Assembly: GCA_029067025.1 (NCBI GenBank)
Contig: JAIEFH010000045.1
Coordinates: 1-18,530, forward strand
DNA: 18,530 bases
From: Oscillospiraceae bacterium
GTDB lineage: Bacteria > Bacillota > Clostridia > Oscillospirales > Oscillospiraceae
Direction: 5' to 3'
The position numbers were made by a program, and so were the translations under genes. Of the stretch, positions 12,873-18,530 are shown in pieces. A model generated the notes under the pieces. It saw only the letters and a list, made by a program, of their open reading frames with translations. It searched no databases and was not told where the DNA came from. The first letter of the stretch is position 1; each line of letters opens with the position of its first letter.

Positions 12873-14165
12873 TTATAGTAACTCGTTTGTTTTTCGTGCC
12901 AGGTACAGCGGCAGGTTGGTGATCGCACCGTCCTTGCGGTAACCCCGCTTGGAGAAACGCAGGGCGTACTTGGGCTGATTCTGCGAGACGTACCGTTTGA
13001 AAGACGGGGCGGACTTATCCTCGCCGCCCTTGGCTTCCACAGGGATGATCTCTGTTCCGTATTGCAGGACAAAATCAATTTCACCATTTTTGTCCGAGAA
13101 ATAGCGCGGTGCCGTCTCGAACTGACCCCGGAGCTGTTGGAGAACGAAGTTTTCTGTCAGCGGGCCCTTGAATTGGTAATCGCTTTTCAGCAGGATGGCG
13201 CTGTTGTCGATGCCGGCCATGTGCTTGAGCAGGCCGGTGTCAAAAACAAAAAGCTTGAACTGGTCCAGCTTGTCGAAGGCGGCCAGTGGGTGCTCCATTT
13301 TGGAGACGTTATAGACCCGGGTCAGCATCCCGGCAGAGACCAGCCATTCAATAGCCTCCTCAAAATCCCGGGCGCGGGCGCCGTCCCGGACGGCACCGTA
13401 CATGAATTTCTCGTTGGGCTTGGCAAGCTGGGACACGATGCTGCGGAACACCATCAGGATGCGCCCGCTGTTGACCTTGCCGTTGTGCTTTGAGAAGTCA
13501 TTTTCATAAATTTGGATCAACTCATCCTGAATCTGGTTGACCTTGGCGGGGTCTTTGTGCTTGACCCAGGAGGCCACGCACTCCGGCATCCCGCCGATGA
13601 TGAGGTAATTGTTGTATGCTTCCAGCAGGCGGCGGTGGAAGATATCCTCGATAGGCTGTTCCTTCTGAATCGTGGCGTAGTAGGCGAACAGGGCGGGGTC
13701 TGTGGCCTCGAGGAACTCGTCGAAGGTCAGCGGCGTGACATCCAGCAGATTGACCATGCCTACCGGGTAGGATTTGGGCTGGGCCAGCAGAGTGCCCAGC
13801 AGACTGCCTGCCGCGATGACATGATATTCGCCAGCCTTCTCCTTGAAATACTTCAAGGCGTTCAGCGCCGCCGGGCACTCCTGAATTTCATCGAAAATGA
13901 TGAGCGTTTCCCCGGGGAGGATTTTCTCCCCAGCGATCAGAGACAGAAGCTCGATGATCCGCTGGGGATTTTTGTTTACCTCGAAAATGGATTTCAGCGC
14001 ATCCTCCTCGTCGAAGTTGAAGTAGACTGTGTGCTGATAGCAGTTTTGTCCAAACTCCTTCATCAGCCAGGTTTTGCCCACCTGCCGTGCGCCCTTCAGC
14101 ACCATGGGCTTGCGATCCTCGCTGGATTTCCAACGGATCAGAGACTCTAATACGTTGCGTTTCAT
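12873..14165 (-). CDS. AAA-family ATPase with DUF4143 domain
   Basis: 430 residues, the usual length of this family. The N-terminal AAA_14 domain has Walker A GARQVGKT (25-32), Walker B LIIFDEIQ (88-95) and the sensor-like YHVIAAGSLLG (114-124). LTFDEFLEA (146-154) and IIGGMPECVASW (189-200) are family hallmarks. The C-terminal DUF4143 domain (about 230-400) ends in a PD-(D/E)xK-like nuclease fold: ENFVLQQL (Glu338), GEIDFVLQ (Asp364) and VEAKGG (Glu377, Lys379). Such proteins are common and abundant in gut Firmicutes and Bacteroidetes, with no settled function; DNA binding or nuclease activity is inferred. The RBS is weak at the ATG at 14165. It is convergent with the nuclease gene and has its own promoter at 14200-14228. 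Confidence 0.94.
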   Translation of the reverse strand: MKRNVLESLIRWKSSEDRKPMVLKGARQVGKTWLMKEFGQNCYQHTVYFNFDEEDALKSIFEVNKNPQRIIELLSLIAGEKILPGETLIIFDEIQECPAALNALKYFKEKAGEYHVIAAGSLLGTLLAQPKSYPVGMVNLLDVTPLTFDEFLEATDPALFAYYATIQKEQPIEDIFHRRLLEAYNNYLIIGGMPECVASWVKHKDPAKVNQIQDELIQIYENDFSKHNGKVNSGRILMVFRSIVSQLAKPNEKFMYGAVRDGARARDFEEAIEWLVSAGMLTRVYNVSKMEHPLAAFDKLDQFKLFVFDTGLLKHMAGIDNSAILLKSDYQFKGPLTENFVLQQLRGQFETAPRYFSDKNGEIDFVLQYGTEIIPVEAKGGEDKSAPSFKRYVSQNQPKYALRFSKRGYRKDGAITNLPLYLARKTNELL

Positions 14166-14199
14166 GTCATCACCGGCTTCTCGGAAAAAGGATGAGGAT

Positions 14200-14228
14200 A
14201 GTGTAACACATTTTTCCGATGATTACAA
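14200..14228 (-). promoter_or_regulatory. Promoter of the AAA/DUF4143 gene
   Basis: Minus-strand TTGTAA (14228-14223), 17 bases, TACACT (14205-14200) with TG one base before the -10 box. The leader would be about 28 bases. Confidence 0.5.
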
Positions 14229-14285
14229 CGATGATTTCACACATTTTCCCGACAGAATAAGCGTTGTAACAACACATATTTCTGT
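14206..14285. repeat. Three 14-base direct repeats spaced exactly 33 bases
   Basis: ACACATTTTTCCGA (14206-14219), ACACATTTTCCCGA (14239-14252) and ACACATATTTCTGT (14272-14285) start 33 bases apart, about three helical turns. The first fills the spacer of the minus-strand promoter at 14200-14228. The sequence between copies is not clearly repeated, which favours protein-binding sites over a decayed tandem array. Confidence 0.6.
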
Positions 14286-14321
14286 GGTTGGGGAAAGGTT
14301 GTCCAGGACCAAGGCGCATGC

Positions 14322-14350
14322 TTGAAATGTTGGGACTGATAGGATAAAAT
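14322..14350 (+). promoter_or_regulatory. Promoter of the 408-residue gene
   Basis: TTGAAA (14322-14327), exactly 17 bases, TAAAAT (14345-14350). The start point would be near 14357, leaving room for AGGAGG at 14370-14375 before the ATG at 14384. Confidence 0.65.
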
Positions 14351-14383
14351 CAGTTCAAGATTGATTATCAGGAGGGACCGTAT

Positions 14384-15610
14384 ATGGGAACGTTTTTGCA
14401 ATATGCCCTGTTTCCCGGCTGTGATGTGACCTCTGCCAGCGCGGCGGTGGGAGCGGCGAGAAAAGCCGGGTTTGCCATCGACCCGGATAAGTGCCGGTAC
14501 GCCCAGTCCTACGAGGGAACCCAGGTGCTGATAGAGGGGGACGAGCTGGGCTTTGCACCCCTGGCCAAGGCGCTGAGCGACTCCGCGGTCAATCCGGTGA
14601 TGCTGCTGTACATCTACGACGGCGATTTCTGGGGCTATGACTTTTACAGCGGACATGAGGAGGCCCATTTCAGCACTCTACCTGACTACTTCGAGCCTGT
14701 CACCCAGGAAGAAAAAGCGCGCCTGTCCGGCAACCCGGCGGCGCTGATGGGGTGGTTCCCCATCCAGAATATCCATGCGGTCAAGTGTTATCTGGTTCAT
14801 TGGTCCGACATGGACGAGGAGGAGTTGGATGGGGAACAGTTTGCCCTGGTGGGAGATCAGTTCCCCTATGGCGACTGCTGGCAGATGACGGATTTTGCGG
14901 CCTGTTTGGGCTTTCCCTGGCCCTTCGATCAGGCGGAGGGTGCCCCGCCTATGAAGCCGCCCCTGCCCAAGCTGGGGGAAATTCTGGCGCAGAACCTGCC
15001 GCGGATGCCGCGGGAGGAATCACTGCTGGATGTTTCGCTGCTCCGCGATTTGCCCTCCGCGCTTTCGGCTGAATACATCCAGCGGCTGTTGGATGAGGAC
15101 GGGGTGCGGGAGTTCCGCTTTGAGACGAAAACGCCCCGGGATGTGATGGACGGGGTGAATGCACACCGCTGGACGTTAAGCCGTCCCGAGCGGGACCCGC
15201 TGTGCCAGCGCTTAGCGGTGTTGGCGGCGTTCTGTGCCTATTGGCTGAATGAGGGCAGCGCCTGGGGTTTCCTGGATCGCGCCACCTATGAGCCGCTTTA
15301 TGGGAGTGCGGAGAAGCCTACGGACATTTATGTGCTCCGAGCCCGAGCGGCGCTGACAGATTTCACCAAACGTCACCGCGCGTGGAAGGATCTGGAGCGG
15401 CTGACGGAGTTAGACCCGACGAACCGCGCCCTATATCAAGCGGAGGCCAGGCGGTGGGTGCGGCAGGAAAAAGAGTGGCAGGAGCGGACAGAGCCCAGGA
15501 GACAGAACCTTTTCCAAGACTATGAGGAGAAGAAACGACAGGAGGCAGAACGGGAGGCAAAGCGGCTCCAGTTGATTTTGGAGAAGCGGCGGAGGCGCGG
15601 CAAGCATTAG
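14384..15610 (+). CDS. Protein of unknown function, 408 residues, two-part architecture
   Basis: I do not recognise a named family. The N-terminal half (1-185) looks like one compact domain rich in aromatic and acidic residues: VMLLYIYDGDFWGYDFYSGH (about 72-91), FSTLPDYFEPV (about 96-106), WFPIQNIHAVKCYLVHWSDM (about 124-143) and FPYGDCWQMTDFAACLGFPWPFD (about 159-181). From memory, similar GDFWGY and YGDCWQM segments occur in uncharacterised proteins scattered across Firmicutes. A proline-rich linker (about 186-200) leads to a helical second half. This has a TPR-like region about 325-370 (DIYVLRARAALTDFTKRHRA, LERLTELDPTN) and a very basic coiled tail (EEKKRQEAEREAKRLQLILE, KRRRRGKH). No signal peptide or membrane segment. 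AGGAGG at 14370-14375 supports the start. It stands 100 bases before the SWIM protein gene, on the same strand. Confidence 0.8.
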   Translation: MGTFLQYALFPGCDVTSASAAVGAARKAGFAIDPDKCRYAQSYEGTQVLIEGDELGFAPLAKALSDSAVNPVMLLYIYDGDFWGYDFYSGHEEAHFSTLPDYFEPVTQEEKARLSGNPAALMGWFPIQNIHAVKCYLVHWSDMDEEELDGEQFALVGDQFPYGDCWQMTDFAACLGFPWPFDQAEGAPPMKPPLPKLGEILAQNLPRMPREESLLDVSLLRDLPSALSAEYIQRLLDEDGVREFRFETKTPRDVMDGVNAHRWTLSRPERDPLCQRLAVLAAFCAYWLNEGSAWGFLDRATYEPLYGSAEKPTDIYVLRARAALTDFTKRHRAWKDLERLTELDPTNRALYQAEARRWVRQEKEWQERTEPRRQNLFQDYEEKKRQEAEREAKRLQLILEKRRRRGKH

Positions 15611-15664
15611 AATATGCTGGGATGTGATTCGCAAATATACCGGTTTATAGGACTTCAACTGTGT

Positions 15665-15670
15665 TATCAT
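15665..15670 (+). promoter_or_regulatory. Possible extended -10 promoter before the SWIM gene
   Basis: TATCAT preceded by TGT (15662-15664). No -35 of quality lies at the right distance. The gene may instead be read from the upstream 408-residue gene, as no terminator is seen in the 100-base gap. Confidence 0.3.
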
Positions 15671-15711
15671 TTGACCATGGAGAAATGACGACCAGAAAAG
15701 GAGGCTGTTCT

Positions 15712-16521
15712 ATGAATCCCATCGGTTTCAACCCCTTTAGTAAGCATACAGACAAAGGCGGCGAGAAAAAGCCGGAGAGCAAGGTAAAAACTGAAATAAA
15801 GCCTACCATCGTGCAGATATTCTTCCCCGACCGGAACCGCACTCTGTCGTACTACAATGACCGCTTCGACCTCCGCGTGGGCGACATCGTGTTCGTGGAC
15901 GGGAAACTGGAAGGTTTGCGGGGCCGCGTGACGGCCATCAGCACCCACTTCAAGGTGAAGGTCGAGGACTACAAGCGGGTGGTCGGCGTGGCGGACACCC
16001 ACGTGGTGGGACAGTTTTTCCAGGCTGGCGCTCATCTTATCACCTTTGACCCGCTGGTACTGCCCTGGAAACAGTTTTGCTCTTGGGTGAAGCCGTCCCA
16101 AGAGGATGAGACGGAATATTACATCAGCTATGATGAAGACGGCTTTCCGCTGGACGATTTCAGCGGGCTGAAGGTGACCGAAGTGGTGGCTGAGCGGGGG
16201 CTGGACTATTACAGGGAGAACCGGGTGCGGTATCTGTGCCTGGATGGAGTGCAGGGACGGGCCATTGTGGAGGGCACGAAGCCCTACGAGGTGGAGTTCC
16301 AGTGTCGTGATGGGCAAATCAGCAATCTGTTTTGCGACTGCCCCTGCGGGTACACCTGCAAGCATGAGGTGGCGGTGCTGCTTCAGCTCCGGGAGACGCT
16401 GGAGATCATCGAGAAGAATTACGCGGCTCAATGGGACAGTTATTTTGCCATCGTGTCCAAGCCCATGTTTTATACCTTCGCTGTGGATGCCAATCCCAAG
16501 GCGGTGCTGAGCCTGAGCTGA
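15712..16521 (+). CDS. SWIM zinc-finger protein
   Basis: 269 residues. A SWIM zinc-binding motif CxCx5CxH is clear: Cys208-D-Cys210, Cys216-K-His218, followed by the usual helix EVAVLLQLRE. SWIM domains bind DNA or protein. A lysine-rich start (KHTDKGGEKKPESKVKTEIK) is followed by a beta-barrel-like segment, about residues 33-95 (TIVQIFFPDRNRTLSYYNDR, VGDIVFVDGKLEGLRGRVTAIS), reminiscent of small nucleic-acid-binding barrels. Acidic middle: EDETEYYISYDEDGFPLDDF (131-150). No helicase, transposase or nuclease domain accompanies it, unlike many SWIM proteins. The start at 15712 is chosen because AGGAGG is at 15699-15704; an in-frame GTG at 15661 is rejected. An in-frame winged-helix fragment follows its TGA. 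Function unknown; a nucleic-acid role is inferred. Confidence 0.88.
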   Translation: MNPIGFNPFSKHTDKGGEKKPESKVKTEIKPTIVQIFFPDRNRTLSYYNDRFDLRVGDIVFVDGKLEGLRGRVTAISTHFKVKVEDYKRVVGVADTHVVGQFFQAGAHLITFDPLVLPWKQFCSWVKPSQEDETEYYISYDEDGFPLDDFSGLKVTEVVAERGLDYYRENRVRYLCLDGVQGRAIVEGTKPYEVEFQCRDGQISNLFCDCPCGYTCKHEVAVLLQLRETLEIIEKNYAAQWDSYFAIVSKPMFYTFAVDANPKAVLSLS

Positions 16522-16716
16522 GGGCCGGATTGGATTGAATACTTGAAAACACATGAGAGAATCACGCGGAAAGAAATTGATATGCTGCTCGGTATCAGCC
16601 AGTCCACGTCCAGCCGTCTTTTGAAACGGATGCTGGCCGAGGGAACCATCTGCCAGGAAGGCAATGAGCGGCGAATCCGGTATTTCTTGAAAATATTAAG
16701 CAGATTTCCGCTCTAA
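16522..16716 (+). pseudogene. Winged-helix gene fragment, in frame after the SWIM stop codon
   Basis: After the TGA at 16519-16521 the same frame stays open for 64 codons to TAA at 16714. It encodes a coherent winged helix: WIEYLKTHERITRKEIDMLL, GISQSTSSRLLKRMLAEGTI, then an RRIRYFL wing. This resembles the C-terminal domain of Fic proteins and of AlbA-type (AAA_4) ATP-binding regulators. There is no RBS and no good start codon (first ATG at 16581, inside the first helices), so I read it as the surviving 3' end of a lost gene. Readthrough of the TGA or a true fusion broken by a stop mutation are alternatives. Confidence 0.65.
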
Positions 16717-16728
16717 CCTTATGTAACT

Positions 16729-16778
16729 CGGCAAATGGCGGCAAAGCCTTGATTTTCAGGCGTTTCCGCCATTTGCCG
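16729..16778. repeat. Long imperfect inverted repeat (hairpin) near the element boundary
   Basis: Arms 16729-16748 and 16759-16778 match at 18 of 20 positions around a 10-base loop. The outer 13 bases (CGGCAAATGGCGG / CCGCCATTTGCCG) pair perfectly. A short T-run (TTTTT, 16790s) lies about 10 bases after. It may terminate plus-strand transcripts from the SWIM region, or mark the edge of the integrated element. Confidence 0.6.
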
Positions 16779-16845
16779 TGTGGGAGAGTTTTTCGCATAT
16801 ACCGGCATATCCCGGCGTGACTTTGCGCTGAAACGTAGTACGGAA

Positions 16846-16881
16846 GTAGTAAAAGCGGCCTTTCGCTTTCTTTTTTACTAC
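16846..16881 (-). repeat. Inverted repeat at the int 3' end; possible int terminator
   Basis: GTAGTAAAA (16846-16854) and TTTTACTAC (16873-16881) are perfect 9-base inverted copies overlapping the int stop. CGTAGTA (16834-16840) is a further partial copy. Within it, minus-strand AAAGCG...CGCTTTT can form a short hairpin with a U-tract. The A/T-rich GTAGTAAAA-type repeats recall integrase arm-binding sites at Tn916 ends, but I cannot confirm that. Confidence 0.45.
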
Positions 16882-18065
16882 GCAGCCAGCCGCTCCATCT
16901 CTGCCTTTACGGAACAGGCGTCAACATGGGTGTAATAGTCCAGCGTCATGGTGATGTTGGCGTGGCCCATGATATACTGCAAAGCCTTGGGATTCATACC
17001 GGCGTTGGCCATCCGGGTACAGAATGTGTGCCGGAGGGAGTGCGGGGTGATGCTGGGCAGCGGCTCCTTGTGGTGCTTGTTGTATTTCTTCACAAGGCCC
17101 TTAATCATGGAGTTGTAGTTGATGCCTACTCTCGGCGTACCGTCCTCCTTGAGAAACAGGAAGTTTGTGTAGCCGTCCACCGTGATGGTGGGTTTCTTCC
17201 CCCGGTTCTTCAGCACCCGCTTCAACGCCCGGTAGACCGGCTCACTCATGGGAATTTCCCGGTAGCCGCTCTTGGTCTTGGGCGTTTCAATATAGTAGCC
17301 GTTCTTGCTGTCCCGCAGGAGCTGGTGGTCTACACGGATCAGCCGGTTCTTAAAGTCAAGGTTCGTGGTCAGCCCGCAGAACTCGGAGATGCGAAGCCCG
17401 GTTCCCAGCAGGATGATAAGCTCATCGGCGTACTTCCGATACACCGGGTCATTCTGCGTGAAGTCAATCAGGCTTTCCTCCTGTTCCGGCGTCAGCACGG
17501 TTTTCTCACCCCTGTCGTCCTCCAGAACTTTGTTCAGAGCAAAACTGAACGGGTTCTTCCGAACGCAGTCATCCTCAATGGCGATAAAGAACGCCGCCCG
17601 GAGGGAACGCTTGTAGTTGCTGATGGACTGATAACTAAAACCTTTCTCCCTCATGCGGATAGCCCATTCCTTGGCGTCGGAGGGCTTCACCGCGTCAATG
17701 CTTTTCCCGCCGAGGGGATCATCCCGTAAAAGGCCCATCAGGTACTCCCGCTGCTTTTGGGTGCCCCGCTTCACATCCACCCGTTGACTGTTCTGCTTGG
17801 CGTAGAGCTGGCAGACGGTCATTTTTTTGCCCACGGTGTCGATGCCGTCCGCAATATCCCGGTTGATCTCCTTTTCCTTCTCACGCAGGGAAATATCGTC
17901 CCGCTTGCCTGTCGGGGTCTTGTCCGTAGCCACCAACTTCCAGGCGTAGACGAATTGGGGCTTGCCGGTGCCGTCTGTGTACTTATATGCGTATCTCCCG
18001 TCTTTTCTCTGGCTCTCTCCAGTTCTTAAAATGCGGCCTTTGCTGTCACGTCGTTTCTCCGCCAT
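16878..18065 (-). CDS. int: Tn916-type tyrosine recombinase (integrase)
   Basis: 395 residues, close to Tn916 Int (405) along its whole length. The N-terminal arm-binding domain (1-75) reads EKRRDSKGRILRTGESQRKD, QFVYAWKLVATDKTP. The core-binding domain follows (about 80-175; VGKKMTVCQLYAKQN, IDAVKPSDAKEWAIRM). The catalytic domain has Arg225 (GTGLRISE), Lys265 (PKTKSG), His342-SLRHT with Arg345, His368 (MGHAN) and the nucleophile Tyr378 (LDYYTH). All catalytic residues are present, so it should excise and integrate the element through a circular form. AAGGAG at 18075-18080 precedes the ATG. It lies 89 bases after xis with its own promoter at 18118-18145. Confidence 0.97.
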   Translation of the reverse strand: MAEKRRDSKGRILRTGESQRKDGRYAYKYTDGTGKPQFVYAWKLVATDKTPTGKRDDISLREKEKEINRDIADGIDTVGKKMTVCQLYAKQNSQRVDVKRGTQKQREYLMGLLRDDPLGGKSIDAVKPSDAKEWAIRMREKGFSYQSISNYKRSLRAAFFIAIEDDCVRKNPFSFALNKVLEDDRGEKTVLTPEQEESLIDFTQNDPVYRKYADELIILLGTGLRISEFCGLTTNLDFKNRLIRVDHQLLRDSKNGYYIETPKTKSGYREIPMSEPVYRALKRVLKNRGKKPTITVDGYTNFLFLKEDGTPRVGINYNSMIKGLVKKYNKHHKEPLPSITPHSLRHTFCTRMANAGMNPKALQYIMGHANITMTLDYYTHVDACSVKAEMERLAA

Positions 18066-18117
18066 TGTAAAAAACTCCTTTCCAAAACTGGAACGAGCCT
18101 TGATACGACTTGGGTAT

Positions 18118-18145
18118 ATTCTATCATATTTCCGGCTCTATGCAA
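18118..18145 (-). promoter_or_regulatory. Promoter of int in the xis-int gap
   Basis: Minus-strand TTGCAT (18145-18140), 16 bases, TAGAAT (18123-18118) with TG one base before the -10 box. It lies between the xis stop and the int RBS, so int can be made without xis. Confidence 0.55.
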
Positions 18146-18154
18146 ATCTGCGAA

Positions 18155-18358
18155 TTAGATCACATCCAAGGAGTCGATGACCTTTTCAAACTGTTTGCGC
18201 TTGATCTGGATGCGGTTCCCGTTCATTATCAGCCAGTTGGCATCCGGGTTTTCCTCCGCCAGTTTCCGCAGCTTCTTTTCCCCGATGCGGAAATACTTGG
18301 CCGCTTCCTCAATGGTGAGTGTGTACTTCTCCCAAATAGGCACATCAGGATAGCTCAT
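18155..18358 (-). CDS. xis: Excisionase of Tn916 type
   Basis: 67 residues, the same length as Tn916 Xis. A winged-helix DNA-binding protein that bends the element ends and promotes excision by Int. The sequence PIWEKYTLTIEEAAKYFRIG (7-26), then NANWLIMNGNRIQIKRKQFE-like text, is diagnostic. The start at 18358 uses AGGAGG at 18368-18373 and removes an upstream extension that lacks homology. Its ATG overlaps the stop codon of the preceding small gene by 4 bases (ATGA, 18358-18355), implying coupled translation. Confidence 0.95.
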   Translation of the reverse strand: MSYPDVPIWEKYTLTIEEAAKYFRIGEKKLRKLAEENPDANWLIMNGNRIQIKRKQFEKVIDSLDVI

Positions 18359-18530
18359 ACTCCCGCCCCTCCTTTCGGCGTTACCACATATTCCATGCCA
18401 GGGCGCTGGCCGCAGTAGACACAAATTTCTTTTTCAGCCTGTCCCGGTACAGCTTCCCGCAAAGCAAAAGCGCCTGTGCCGCGAAAAGCGTCAGCACAAG
18501 CGCCGCATAAGCAGAGCGTCAGTTTTGGGG
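18355..18530 (-). CDS. 3' end of a small cysteine-rich (zinc-ribbon-like) element gene, start beyond window
   Basis: The frame is open from the right edge to a TGA at 18357-18355 and gives 57 residues. They contain two cysteine groups, LCLCGAC and ICVYCGQR, about 25 residues apart, as in a small zinc ribbon, then GMEYVVTPKGG. It has no start in the window. Its stop overlaps the xis ATG (ATGA), a strong sign that it is translated. I know short zinc-ribbon proteins next to xis in related gut elements, but no function is assigned to them. Confidence 0.6.
   Translation of the reverse strand, partial: PKLTLCLCGACADAFRGTGAFALREAVPGQAEKEICVYCGQRPGMEYVVTPKGGAGV

Larger units (their letters stand above)
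16820..18530. mobile_element. Integrase end of a Tn916/Tn1549-type integrative element, continuing past the right edge
   Basis: The order int, xis, small cysteine-rich gene, all on the minus strand with int nearest the boundary, is the known arrangement at the integrase end of Tn916-family elements. The left limit is placed only approximately, between the long hairpin ending at 16778 and the int stop at 16878. The exact att junction cannot be seen without an empty site or the other end. Conjugation genes would lie to the right of the window. Confidence 0.7.

Noticed and set aside
14206..14285. CRISPR-like array
   Set aside because: Only three short, diverging copies with 19-base gaps and no cas genes; these are more likely binding sites.

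Overview
The window looks like chromosome from a GC-rich, low-GC-lineage gut Firmicute (Oscillospiraceae/Clostridia type). The grounds are strong AGGAGG ribosome binding sites on nearly every gene, a sporulation-regulator (spoVT) remnant, an AgrC/LytTR-type two-component system and a Tn916-type integrase/excisionase. No rRNA, tRNA or CRISPR array is visible. Assignments rest on reading the translations; no database search was possible.

Layout, left to right. (1) 1-3081, sugar uptake and control: the N-terminal two thirds of an ABC-transporter solute-binding lipoprotein (minus strand) diverges from a LacI-family regulator (plus strand). The 409-base gap holds good promoters for both genes and several copies of a GTTTCGCAAA-like motif, one just downstream of the predicted transporter start point. 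A TraX-family membrane protein overlaps the end of the regulator. (2) 3300-3511: a decayed spoVT, whose first ~33 codons are joined, out of frame, to what looks like the end of the same gene. (3) 3628-7153, minus strand: one operon of LytTR response regulator, GHKL histidine kinase, a coiled-coil protein and a 302-residue protein of unknown function, three genes linked by 4-base overlaps. (4) 7347-8713: a PEBP/YbhB-like protein and a metallo-beta-lactamase-fold hydrolase, divergent from the two-component operon, with LytTR-like direct repeats in the shared gap. (5) 8842-10379: AraC regulator, a 98-residue small protein and a DUF2000 protein.

(6) 10537-16716 is an accessory stretch: a Fic AMP-transferase with its own winged-helix domain behind two identically spaced palindromes; a DUF1016/YhcG PD-(D/E)xK nuclease; a convergent AAA/DUF4143 ATPase; a 408-residue protein of unknown function; a SWIM zinc-finger protein; and a 64-codon winged-helix fragment in frame after the SWIM stop codon. 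(7) 16.8 kb to the end is the integrase end of a Tn916/Tn1549-type integrative element (int, xis, and the end of a small cysteine-rich gene), with the rest of the element beyond the right edge.

The best candidates for something undescribed are the two-component operon with two non-secreted unknown proteins, the Fic operator pair, and the 408-residue/SWIM pair beside the Fic-DUF1016-AAA cluster. None can be called a new system from sequence alone. The Fic/DUF1016/AAA genes are individually familiar accessory or defence-associated families.
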